NCBI RefSeq assembly: GCF_025403375.1
Contig: NZ_JAMPTM010000022.1
Location: 1 to 44,859 of the forward strand
Length of the DNA stretch: 44,859 nucleotides
Reading direction: 5' to 3'
From: Frankia gtarii
GTDB lineage: Bacteria; Actinomycetota; Actinomycetes; Frankiales; Frankiaceae
In this document: piece by piece, positions 23,833-31,694 of the stretch
Layout: each line of letters opens with the position of its first letter
How positions within the stretch are numbered: the first letter of the stretch is position 1
Program-made: the position numbers and the translations under genes
The notes under the pieces: model-generated
Databases searched by the model: none
What the model saw: the letters and a program-made list of their open reading frames with translations, nothing else
What the model was told of the DNA's origin: nothing

Positions 23833-24209
23833 CAGCGGCTCTCGGCCCCGGCCGCGCGGCGGACGAAGCGGAACCCGTCCCGGCGCAGCGCGAGCGCCTC
23901 GGCCAGCGTGGCCTTGGTGACGATCTCCCCGAACTCGATGCCGAGGCTCACCACCGTCTGGGCGATCTGCGGGCGAATACCGGAGATGATGCAGTCCGCC
24001 CCCATCAGTTGGGCGGCCATCACGGTCTTCAACAGGTGCTGGGCGACCTGGGTGTCGACCGCGCCGACCCCGGTGATGTCAATGATGGCGTGCCGGGAGC
24101 CGGTGCTGACGAGCGCCTCCAGCAGGCTCTCCATCACCATCTGGGTGCGGGCGGAGTCCAGGGTGCCCACCAGCGGGACAGCCAGCACTCCCTCCCACAG
24201 CTTGATCAC
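23832..24209 (-). CDS. RsbR-type STAS protein, N-terminally truncated
   Basis: A 125-aa product from GTG 24209 that is only the STAS output domain: IKLWEGVLAVPLVGTLDSARTQMVMESLLEAL, then IDITGVGAVDTQVAQHLLKTV with the candidate phospho-threonines T46 and T53. The frame is open back to a TAA at 24363-24365 and codes for typical RsbR linker sequence (FVDELGLFTFETYVRTRDQVIVEQSNQLLELSTP) with no in-frame ATG or GTG. The N-terminal sensory domain that full RsbR proteins carry is therefore missing. The 5' end lies only 14 bp from the isomerase stop. Probably a truncated relic. A STAS-only product may still be made, since it leads straight into rsbS. Confidence 0.75.
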   Translation of the reverse strand: MIKLWEGVLAVPLVGTLDSARTQMVMESLLEALVSTGSRHAIIDITGVGAVDTQVAQHLLKTVMAAQLMGADCIISGIRPQIAQTVVSLGIEFGEIVTKATLAEALALRRDGFRFVRRAAGAESR

Positions 24210-24379
24210 CGGGGTGGACAGCTCCAGCAGCTGGTTGGACTGCTCGACGATGACCTGATCCCGAGTCCTGACGTACGTCTCGAAGGTGAACAGGCCGAGT
24301 TCGTCGACGAACGCCGGAATCTCGGCCCATCCGTATCGGATGGAACGGCACGAAACGGTCTTTTAGCTCGGTGTGGGGA

Positions 24380-25528
24380 CTACCGACCGAGATCGCGGGC
24401 CGCAGGTACCTGGGCCGGGTCGAGCCCGAGCACCAGCGCAAGATACACGGCCGTGAAGTCGAACAGGCCGATCAGGGAGGCCAGCCGCTCCAGCGGGCCG
24501 GACCCCTCGGTACGCAGCTCGGTGACGCCGACCCCACGCTCGGCGGCGACGGCGACGGCGACCTCCGCCTGGCGGGTGACCTCGGCCCGCTCGGCGTCGG
24601 GGTCGCGCAGCAGGATCAGTCGCAGCCGGGTCGACTTCTCCTCCTCGGCCCGGTCGCGGAAGAAGTTCTCGAGTTCGTCCCCGCCGCCCGAGTCGGCGAC
24701 GCCCAGACCGGCACCAAAGGGGCCGTCGAACAGCGCCACCTGATGATGGCCGGGATGCGGCAACGCGCCGACGAGAACCGGATACTTCGCGTTCGTCGCG
24801 AACTGGGCGGCGGCGTGCTCGGCCGCGACCGCCGTCACCACCGAGGTACCCCAGATCACCGGCAGCGCGCCGGCCAGCTCCAGGGCCAGGGTCTTCGCCG
24901 GGTTGACGAAGGACTCACTCGACGACCGGCAGCGGGTCGCCACCTCCTCCAGCCGGGCGGCGGCGGCCTCGACGGCGTCATCGCCGAGCCGGACGACGCC
25001 CAGGGCCTGGGCGGCGACAAGCAGCGGCACCGCCAGCGACCAGAGCATGGCCCGGGCCGGCCGCTGCCCGACGAGCGGGACGAACGACGCCCCGGCGAGC
25101 GCGGCCAGGTGGGCGAGCGGGGTGTCCGCCGGCGCGACGACACCGATCCGCGCGCCGCGCCGATGAGCCTCCTCCACGACGGAGCACGTCTCCGTCGAGG
25201 TGCCGGAGGCGGACACGGCGAGGACGACGTCGGACACGCCGACCCAACCCGGCAGACCGTGGGCGTGGTGGCCGATGACCGGAACGGGGCCCGCCGGCCC
25301 GGCGACCGCGGCCAGGATGCCGGCGGCCAGCGATGAGCCGCCGACCCCGGCGACAAGGACCGCGCGTGGTCGGCCGTCGGCGCCCAGCCGCGCCACCCCC
25401 GCCTCCTGGGCGAGAACGGCACTCTGGCGCACCTGCAGAGCCGCCGAGGCGATGTGCGGCAGCAGCGCCGCGGCGTCGCCGGTGTCGATCCGGGCCGTGT
25501 CGTCGAGGATTGCCTCGTCGAGGTACAC
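24380..25528 (-). CDS. SIS domain phosphoglucose/phosphomannose isomerase-like protein
   Basis: A 382-aa two-SIS-domain protein of the bifunctional phosphoglucose/phosphomannose isomerase family. The first SIS domain shows VLVAGVGGSSLAAGIL and VVLAVSASGTSTETCSVVEEA. The second contains LPVIWGTSVVTAVAAEHAAAQFATNAKYPVLVGALPHPGHHQVALFDG, including the E-x-x-x and H positions conserved in the family active site. It probably interconverts fructose-6-P with glucose-6-P or mannose-6-P, feeding phosphomannomutase. It lies 17 bp after the Trm112-like gene, in the conserved order manB, trm112-like, isomerase. The start at 25528 has no strong ribosome site. Confidence 0.88.
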   Translation of the reverse strand: MYLDEAILDDTARIDTGDAAALLPHIASAALQVRQSAVLAQEAGVARLGADGRPRAVLVAGVGGSSLAAGILAAVAGPAGPVPVIGHHAHGLPGWVGVSDVVLAVSASGTSTETCSVVEEAHRRGARIGVVAPADTPLAHLAALAGASFVPLVGQRPARAMLWSLAVPLLVAAQALGVVRLGDDAVEAAAARLEEVATRCRSSSESFVNPAKTLALELAGALPVIWGTSVVTAVAAEHAAAQFATNAKYPVLVGALPHPGHHQVALFDGPFGAGLGVADSGGGDELENFFRDRAEEEKSTRLRLILLRDPDAERAEVTRQAEVAVAVAAERGVGVTELRTEGSGPLERLASLIGLFDFTAVYLALVLGLDPAQVPAARDLGR

Positions 25529-25545
25529 GCCGACGCCGCGGGGTG

Positions 25546-25749
25546 TCAGCTCGACGCCGACGCGGCCCGGCCGGAGAACGGCACGGCCTCGTCGAGCAGC
25601 ATCACCGGAATGTCGTCCCGGACCGGGAAGGCCAGGTCGCAGGCGAGACAGACCAGCACCGGAGCACCGTTCAGCTCGTCGGAGCGCAGCTCACCGTGCT
25701 TGCTGCACGGGCAGGCGAGAATCTCCAGCAGCAGCGGGTCGAGACTCAT
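25546..25749 (-). CDS. Trm112 family small zinc-binding protein
   Basis: A 67-aa protein with [16 protein letters not shown] and [20 protein letters not shown], the typical Trm112/YcaR frame. Cysteines in CPCSKH and CLAC are candidate metal ligands. Trm112 in eukaryotes and archaea activates methyltransferases. The actinobacterial homologue between manB and the isomerase has no proven role. The ATG overlaps the phosphomannomutase stop by one base (TGATG), so the two are coupled. Confidence 0.9.
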   Translation of the reverse strand: MSLDPLLLEILACPCSKHGELRSDELNGAPVLVCLACDLAFPVRDDIPVMLLDEAVPFSGRAASASS

Positions 25750-27107
25750 CAGGATTCCCTTCCGCCCCGGACGCGCACGAGGACCTCGTCGCGCAGCCGG
25801 CGCATCGTGGCCACGTCGGGGCCCTCGACGTTGAGCCGCAGCAGCGGCTCGGTATTGGATGAACGCAGGTTGAACCAGGACCCGTCCGCGAACGAGACGG
25901 TAAGACCGTCGAGATGGTCGACATCGGCGGCGTGCGGGGCGTAGGCCTTCTCGACCGCCTGCATCGCGGCGACGGCATCCGCCACCTCGGAGTTGATCTC
26001 GCCGGAGGCGCTGTAGCGGGCGTAGCCGGCGAGCAGGTCGGACAGCGGCCGCTGCTGGCCGCCGAGCGCGGCGAGCACGTGCAGCGCGGCGAGCATGCCG
26101 GAGTCCGCCCGCCAGAAGTTCCGGAAGTAGAAGTGGCCGGAGTGCTCGCCACCGAAGATCGCGCCGGTGCGAGCCATCTCGGCCTTGATGAACGAGTGAC
26201 CCACGCGGGTGCGGACCGGAACCCCGCCGCGCTCGATGACGAGCTCGGGCACGCCCCGGCTGACGATGACGTTATGGATGATCGTCCCGCCCGGTTCGTG
26301 GGCGAGCTCGCGATCAGCCACCAGCGCCGTGATGGTCGACGGGGACACGATTTCCCCACGCTCGTCGACGACGAAGCAGCGGTCGGCGTCGCCGTCGAAG
26401 GCGAGCCCGAGGTCGGCCCCGGAGCTGCGGACCGCGGCCTGCAGGTCGCGCAGGTTCGCCGGCTCGATCGGGTTGGCCTCGTGGTTCGGGAAGGAGCCGT
26501 CCAGCTCAAAGTAGAGCGGGATCACGGTCAGCGGCAGGCCGGCGAAGGTCGCCGGGACGGTCAGCCCGCCCATGCCGTTGCCGGCGTCGACCGCGACGGT
26601 GAGCGGCCGGATGCCGGCCAGGTCGACCAGAGTGTGCAGGTAGCGCACATAATCGGCGAGGAGGTCACGTGTGGTGACCGCGCCGACGCGGCCGGAGACT
26701 GCGGGCACTCCGTCCTCGACCATCGCCCGGATCTCGGCGAGCCCGGTCTCCTGGCCGATCGGCGCCGCACCCGCCCGGCACAGCTTGATGCCGTTGTACT
26801 TCGCCGGGTTGTGCGAGGCGGTGAACATCGCGCCGGGGATGTCGAGCGAGCCGGCGGCGAAGTAGAGCAGGTCCGTCGAGCCGAGGCCGGCGGCGATCAC
26901 GTCGGCGCCCTGGCTGGCCGCACCCTCGGCGAAGGCCGCGGCCAGCGGGATGGACGACTCGCGCATGTCGTGGGCGGTGACGATCCGCTCCGCGTCGAGC
27001 AGCCGCACGAACGCGGCGCCGGTGCACCGGGCGATCTCGGCGTCGAACTCTGCCGGCACGACACCCCGGACGTCGTACGCCTTGAAGATCCGCGACAGGT
27101 CGCGCAT
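25749..27107 (-). CDS. Phosphomannomutase/phosphoglucomutase
   Basis: A 452-aa alpha-D-phosphohexomutase of normal length. Motifs are [12 protein letters not shown] (start), TASHNP with phospho-serine S98, the metal loop DGDADR (238-243), the sugar-binding [11 protein letters not shown], and the phosphate-binding [14 protein letters not shown] near the C-terminus. It converts mannose-6-P to mannose-1-P (and/or the glucose pair), supplying GDP-mannose for glycans. I chose ATG 27107 with GGTGGGG upstream. It heads the manB/trm112-like/isomerase group, coupled by one-base overlaps. manA lies 1.6 kb away on the other strand. Confidence 0.94.
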   Translation of the reverse strand: MRDLSRIFKAYDVRGVVPAEFDAEIARCTGAAFVRLLDAERIVTAHDMRESSIPLAAAFAEGAASQGADVIAAGLGSTDLLYFAAGSLDIPGAMFTASHNPAKYNGIKLCRAGAAPIGQETGLAEIRAMVEDGVPAVSGRVGAVTTRDLLADYVRYLHTLVDLAGIRPLTVAVDAGNGMGGLTVPATFAGLPLTVIPLYFELDGSFPNHEANPIEPANLRDLQAAVRSSGADLGLAFDGDADRCFVVDERGEIVSPSTITALVADRELAHEPGGTIIHNVIVSRGVPELVIERGGVPVRTRVGHSFIKAEMARTGAIFGGEHSGHFYFRNFWRADSGMLAALHVLAALGGQQRPLSDLLAGYARYSASGEINSEVADAVAAMQAVEKAYAPHAADVDHLDGLTVSFADGSWFNLRSSNTEPLLRLNVEGPDVATMRRLRDEVLVRVRGGRES

Positions 27108-27364
27108 CCGGTCCCCACCCTTCTGGCTGGTGTCCCCCGCACCGGGCGAACGATCCCCCCGGGGCCCGCACGGCACCACTGCGGCCGCACTCGGTCGACC
27201 CTATCCGCCGGGTCCGACAGACCCTGGACCGCGTCCGAACAAGCCCACGCGGGACACATCGCGCCGCTCCCGCCACCTCCGGGGCCGGCCCGACGGCCAC
27301 CCGGTCCCGGGGGTGGGTGGCCGGGGCCGGCACCACTCACGGGAGCAGGGACGCCGGGTCCGCC

Positions 27365-27766
27365 TCAGGAAGGGCTGGGCACCGCCCGCAGGTGACCGCG
27401 ACGGCCCCCCGGAGGCACCTGAGGGCCGCCCTGAGAGCCCTGGGGGCCCGGGGGAGGCTCGGGACCACGCCGAGGCGTCTCGGGACCACGCCGGGAGGCC
27501 TCGCGCACGGCGTCCGCCAGCGCCTCCAGGTCATCCCCGGCAACCTCACGGCCACCCTCACGCGACGCTTCGGCCTCGAGCCGGACGACCGCCCAGCCGA
27601 GCGGCACGGTGAGCCGATCGGCGTGCGGGCCGCACAGGTCGTACGAGTGCGGCTCGACGTACGGGGACAGCGGGCCCAGTACGGCTGTCGACTCGGCGTA
27701 GGCATACGTGAGCGTGGCGACCGCGGCTGCGGAACAGGCCGAGCGGGAGCAGCGCCGAGGCTTCAC
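27365..27766 (-). CDS. DUF3499 family protein
   Basis: A 133-aa protein whose first 70 residues match DUF3499: VKPRRCSRSACSAAAVATLTYAYAESTAVLGPLSPYVEPHSYDLCGPHADRLTVPLGW. The Cys pairs CSRSAC and the C-x-x-H of CGPH suggest a small zinc-binding fold. The last 60 residues are Pro/Gly/Arg-rich and variable. The GTG at 27766 is chosen because the family starts there. Divergent from the zincin-like gene and upstream of manB, a conserved actinobacterial arrangement. Function unknown. Confidence 0.87.
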   Translation of the reverse strand: MKPRRCSRSACSAAAVATLTYAYAESTAVLGPLSPYVEPHSYDLCGPHADRLTVPLGWAVVRLEAEASREGGREVAGDDLEALADAVREASRRGPETPRRGPEPPPGPQGSQGGPQVPPGGRRGHLRAVPSPS

Positions 27767-28130
27767 GTTCCGGACGGTAGCCCCCGGAACGGGCGACGGC
27801 CACCACCTATCGTCGTGTCGCGTGACGCGAGGCTGAATAGTCACGCGTTGTCGACCATATCGTTGCGCCGCGCGTCCGAACTCCGGCGTGGCAACGGCAT
27901 CCGACGCGACATCGAGATCATCAAGATCGTGGAACCTCCTCGGGCTGGGAGGGAAAACCGGGGTCAGTCGCCGGGACGGTGGGGTGTTGGTGGGGCGACC
28001 GGATCGCTACGGCCGCCGGGGCCGATCGCCCGGCGATCGGCGGGCGCGCGACACCCCGAATAGTGCCGGGGTGGACACGCGCCCGTCGATCGCCGGCCGG
28101 AGCCCCTGCCACGAACGCTACGCTCACAGG
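27767..28130. other. Divergent intergenic region with palindrome and -10 box
   Basis: 364 bp between divergent DUF3499 and zincin-like genes. A 9-bp inverted repeat with a single central base lies at 28022-28040, a possible protein-binding dyad. TACGCT at 28119-28124 lies 6 bases before the GTG at 28131. No gene recognised. Confidence 0.5.
28119..28124 (+). promoter_or_regulatory. Putative -10 box for leaderless zincin-like mRNA
   Basis: TACGCT is followed by 6 bases and the GTG start at 28131, and there is no ribosome site between. Same geometry as at 11698 and 40826. -35 not evident. Confidence 0.45.
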
Positions 28131-28601
28131 GTGACCGAGCTCGAGCGGTTCCCGGCGGCGGCCCGCCCGATTCCCCCGCGCCGGCGCCGCGATCGCCGGG
28201 GTCGGGGCATCCGCGGGGCGCTGCTCCCGTCCGACGTGCCCGCCTACGCCACCCGCGGGGATCGCTTCGACGACTTCGTGCTGGACGCCGTCGAGCATCT
28301 CGACCATCGATGGTCCGCGGAGCTGTCCGACGTCGAGTTCGCCGTCGAGGACGTGCCACCGGTGGCGGTGGCCGACACGGAGATCCCGCTCGCCCGGTAC
28401 CAGCCAGCCACCGGAAAGGGCCGCTCGAGCACTCCCCGCCGCATTGTGGTATATCGCCGGCCCATTGAGGCCAGAGCGGTGGACAACGAGGACCTGGCCG
28501 AACTCGTGCTGGACGCGATCATCCACGAGGTGGCCGAAATGATGGGGGTCGATCCAGCCGTGATCGACCCGGAAGGCCACGGCTGGGGCGAGGAGGAGTA
28601 G
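28131..28601 (+). CDS. Metallopeptidase (zincin-like) family protein with variant HExxE motif
   Basis: A 156-aa protein of the small zincin-like family (PF06262 type). The conserved part starts RRRRDRRGRGIRGALLPSDVPAYATRGDRFDDFVLDAVEHL and continues FAVEDVPPVA, RIVVYRRPIEARA and ELVLDAIIHEVAEMMGVDPAVID. Relatives usually carry H-E-x-x-H; here it reads HEVAE, so the second histidine is Glu. Whether a peptidase is active is open. The GTG start at 28131 has a -10 six bases upstream. Conserved neighbour of DUF3499 in actinobacteria. manA follows 89 bp downstream. Confidence 0.85.
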   Translation: MTELERFPAAARPIPPRRRRDRRGRGIRGALLPSDVPAYATRGDRFDDFVLDAVEHLDHRWSAELSDVEFAVEDVPPVAVADTEIPLARYQPATGKGRSSTPRRIVVYRRPIEARAVDNEDLAELVLDAIIHEVAEMMGVDPAVIDPEGHGWGEEE

Positions 28602-28690
28602 GCCGCCCACCGCCCGCACCAGACGGCGGCCACCGCCCGCGCCCCGGGAGCACGACCCCACCCAGGGAACACGCCCGTCCGAGGGAGACC

Positions 28691-30004
28691 GTGACCAGGA
28701 ACCCCGCGTCCACGCAGCCCGCCGGCGAATCCTCCGGTGCGGGCCCACAGGTGCCGGTGGGGTCCCCCCGCCTGCTCGCGCTGCACGGTGCCGAGCAGCC
28801 CTACGCGTGGGGGTCGGCGACGGCCATCCCCGAGCTGCTCGGCACCCCCGCGGCCGGTGGTCCGGTCGCGGAGTTGTGGCTCGGGACCCATCCGGTGGCA
28901 CCGGCGCTCGTCGAGGCGGACGGCGCCCGCCGCCCGGCCGCCGACCTCGTCGGCCCGCTGCCGTTCCTGCTCAAGGTCCTGGCGGCGGACAAGGCGCTGT
29001 CGCTGCAGGTACATCCCGACCGGGCGCAGGCCGCCGCGGGCTTCGACGCGGACGACGCCGCCGGCCTCGCCGTCGACGATTCCCACCGGCGCTACCGCGA
29101 CCGCAACCACAAGCCCGAGCTCATCGTCGCCCTGTCGCCGTTCCGGGCGCTCGCGGGAGTCCGGGATCCGGCGCGCACGCTCGCGGTCGCGGACGGGCTG
29201 GGGACCCCGGCACTGGTGGCCGCCTTCCGCCCCCTCGCCGACGATCCTGCCGCCGGCGCGGCCACGGTGCTGCGAACCCTGCTGACCATGCCCGCCGGCC
29301 CCGCCGGGGAGCTGATCGACGCGCTCGTCGCGGCGGCCGAGCGGCTGCGCCGCGCGTGCGGCCGGGGCTCGGCCGGTGGCGGGAGCCACGGCGGACCGGC
29401 TCTCGACAACCCGCGCGATGGCGGCGAGGACGACCTCGCTCGGGCGGCGGACCTGATCGGGCGGCTCGCGGCAGCGCACCCGGGCGACGTCGGCATCGCC
29501 GCGGCGTTGCTGCTCAACGACGTGACCCTGCGCCCCGGCGAAGGGCTGTTCCAGCCGGCCCGGATGCTGCACGCCTACGTCGCCGGGCTCGGCATCGAAA
29601 TCATGGCCACCTCGGACAACGTGCTGCGCGGCGGACTGACTCCCAAGCACATCGACGTCGACGAGCTGCTGCGGATCTTCGACCCCAGGCCGAGCGACGC
29701 ACCGGTCCAGACCCCCCGCACCATCGCGACCTCTCCCGGCGGGCTGCTGCGCGGCTGGGACGTCCCCGTCGCCGACTTCGCCCTCACCGAGGCCGTGTGC
29801 ACCGGCGGCGGCGGTGTGTCGGTGGGCTGCCCGACGGTGCTGCTCGCGGTCGAAGGACGGGTCAAGGTCACCGCGACGGCTGACGACGGGACCGTCGTCG
29901 CCCCGCTGGAGCTGCGCCGCGGCGGATCGATGCTGGTCACGGGCCGCGCCGCGGTCACGCTGACCGGTGCCGGCCGGGTCTTCCTCGCCGCACCGGGCCA
30001 CTGA
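28691..30004 (+). CDS. Mannose-6-phosphate isomerase, class I
   Basis: A 437-aa cupin-type zinc enzyme converting fructose-6-P to mannose-6-P. Seen are YAWGS, GGPVAELWLGTHP, FLLKVLAADKALSLQVHPD (zinc-ligand Q-x-H), NHKPELIVALSPFRALAGVR (zinc-ligand Glu), the ALLLNDVTLRPGEGLFQPARMLHAYVAGLGIEIMATSDNVLRGGLTPKHID segment with a further His ligand, and a C-terminal cupin half. A Gly-rich insertion of about 25 residues lies near 225-250. GGGAG lies 4-5 bases before the GTG. With the isomerase-like and mutase genes nearby it supplies GDP-mannose precursors. Confidence 0.94.
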   Translation: MTRNPASTQPAGESSGAGPQVPVGSPRLLALHGAEQPYAWGSATAIPELLGTPAAGGPVAELWLGTHPVAPALVEADGARRPAADLVGPLPFLLKVLAADKALSLQVHPDRAQAAAGFDADDAAGLAVDDSHRRYRDRNHKPELIVALSPFRALAGVRDPARTLAVADGLGTPALVAAFRPLADDPAAGAATVLRTLLTMPAGPAGELIDALVAAAERLRRACGRGSAGGGSHGGPALDNPRDGGEDDLARAADLIGRLAAAHPGDVGIAAALLLNDVTLRPGEGLFQPARMLHAYVAGLGIEIMATSDNVLRGGLTPKHIDVDELLRIFDPRPSDAPVQTPRTIATSPGGLLRGWDVPVADFALTEAVCTGGGGVSVGCPTVLLAVEGRVKVTATADDGTVVAPLELRRGGSMLVTGRAAVTLTGAGRVFLAAPGH

Positions 30005-30028
30005 CCGACAGCTCGCCGCCGCTACTCA

Positions 30029-30049
30029 GGGTCCGCCGACGGCGGGCCC
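30029..30049. terminator. Hairpin between convergent manA and DUF5719 genes
   Basis: A 9-bp stem (30029-30037 with 30041-30049, one G-T pair in the + strand RNA) and 3-base loop fill most of the 46-bp gap between the two convergent stops. It is a likely terminator for manA and perhaps both directions. No U-run. Confidence 0.6.
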
Positions 30050-30050
30050 C

Positions 30051-31694
30051 TCAGCGGTAGGGCAGGGCCGGGTCGGCCACAGCCGGCGGGGCGTCGAGCA
30101 GCCGAGGCGCTCCCTCCAGCGGGACGACCGCGGACAGGATTTTCGGCAGCACCAGCGGGGGCGCGGCCTGCCCGCTGCCGACGCCGGCGCCGGCTGGCGC
30201 GTCCTGAGGCGGCGCGGCGGACGGGACCAGTGCCTGCTCGGTGTCCACGGCCCCGGCCGGGCCCGGTGGCTGGGCGGTGCCGACGACCGCGGTCGCGACC
30301 AGCGGTCCGCCAACCGCGACGAGGCGTCCCCCGGCCGGTCGCGACGGCCCGCGGACCAAGGCGACCGTCCCGGCCCGCAGCCACACGGGATCACCGTCGA
30401 GCCAGGCCGTCACCGGCCCGGCCGGCGCGGCGAGCACGACGGCCCCGGCGGCTCCCGCCGGCGGCGACGGCACACCAACCGCCGCGTCGGGCGCGGTGCC
30501 GGCGCCGGCGGTGGGTCCGGCCGCGTCGGACAGCCCGATGCCCCGACCGAACGCATCCAGACCGCGGCGTCCCGACGCGGCGTCGAGCCGAACGGCGCCC
30601 GCCCAGGTCGACACGCCAGCCCAGCCCGAGGCCACGCCCAGCTCGGCGACCACCGGGGCGGCATCTGTGACCGACTCGACGAGAACCGCCGACGCCCCGC
30701 CCGGTGGCAGCGGCACCGGCATGGTGATCGCGCCGGTGGTCGGCACCCGCACCGCTTCCAGACCCACCGGGGTGTGCCGGCCGGACGCGGTCAACACGCT
30801 GACGCGCACGGTGGCCGCCCGGTCGGGCGCGGCAAGCACCAGGCGCGCCGCCGGGCCGGGTGGTCCCGCCGGGACGACCACCCCGCCGAGTAGCAACCGG
30901 CGGGCCGGCGGGGCGGTCACCGGCACGAGTCGGGGTGCGGTGAAAGGGCCGCCGATGCTCGACCGATCCACCATCCAGGCGAGCACCCGACCGGAACGCA
31001 CCTCGACGGCGAGTGCCGTCACGGCGGCCTCCGGCGCGAGCGCGGCGAGCCGGCGGGTCACCGCGTGCCCGGGCGGCACGGAGATGTCCTGCGGCGCGGT
31101 GGCCGTGCCGTCCGTGAACACCCGCACACCGACCTGCGCGGGCTGATCGGCCAGGTTCGACAGGATCACGATCGGGTCGCGGCCGGCCATGGTCGACGGT
31201 CCGGCGAACCAGCTACTGGCCTGCGGCGGGGTGCAGCGCGCCCGCACCGGGCCCGCGCCGTCGCCGGTTCCCGTGACGATTGCGGACAGACCCGGCGCCG
31301 AGGTGCCCCGGGCGGACACGAGCAACGAGCCGCGGTCACCCCTCGTTGCGGCGGACGGCAGGGTCAGCGCCGCGCCGCCGAGCCGGGTGCGCAGCTCGGC
31401 GGGCCGGGTGGCGACCCGTACCCGACCGTCGGCCGTCCCTGCGGTGCGCACGGCGAGGTCGAGGGGGCCGGCCAGCACGGGGTCGCGAGCACCGAACGGC
31501 GTCGTCGTCAGCTCCGGGCAGGCCAGCAGCGCGGCCGACACCGGCCAGTTACCGGCCGGAGCGGGGCTGACGCCCTCGTCGGCGAGGAAGGCCCCGCCGA
31601 TCCCAACGACGGCCACCGACACGAGCACGCGAGCGGCGGCGCGGCGGCGCAGCGGCGACCTGGCGGCGCTGGGCCCACCGGGTGGGGACGTCAT
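30051..31694 (-). CDS. DUF5719 family exported protein
   Basis: A 547-aa protein with an N-terminal signal or anchor helix (about 20-45, ARVLVSVAVVGIGGAFLADE). The long beta-rich, Ala/Gly/Pro-rich body has repeated segments such as DPIVILSNLADQPAQVGVRVFT, VEVRSGRVLAWMVDRSS, and VTDAAPVVAELGVASGW, matching the DUF5719 group. No catalytic motif is seen. It follows the large glycosyltransferase with an ATGA overlap, so the two are made together and probably act together at the cell surface. Function unknown. Confidence 0.82.
   Translation of the reverse strand: MTSPPGGPSAARSPLRRRAAARVLVSVAVVGIGGAFLADEGVSPAPAGNWPVSAALLACPELTTTPFGARDPVLAGPLDLAVRTAGTADGRVRVATRPAELRTRLGGAALTLPSAATRGDRGSLLVSARGTSAPGLSAIVTGTGDGAGPVRARCTPPQASSWFAGPSTMAGRDPIVILSNLADQPAQVGVRVFTDGTATAPQDISVPPGHAVTRRLAALAPEAAVTALAVEVRSGRVLAWMVDRSSIGGPFTAPRLVPVTAPPARRLLLGGVVVPAGPPGPAARLVLAAPDRAATVRVSVLTASGRHTPVGLEAVRVPTTGAITMPVPLPPGGASAVLVESVTDAAPVVAELGVASGWAGVSTWAGAVRLDAASGRRGLDAFGRGIGLSDAAGPTAGAGTAPDAAVGVPSPPAGAAGAVVLAAPAGPVTAWLDGDPVWLRAGTVALVRGPSRPAGGRLVAVGGPLVATAVVGTAQPPGPAGAVDTEQALVPSAAPPQDAPAGAGVGSGQAAPPLVLPKILSAVVPLEGAPRLLDAPPAVADPALPYR

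Noticed and set aside
28022-28040. Palindrome as a transcription terminator
   Set aside because: It lies between divergent genes, where no transcript is expected to end. A protein-binding site is more plausible, though unproven.
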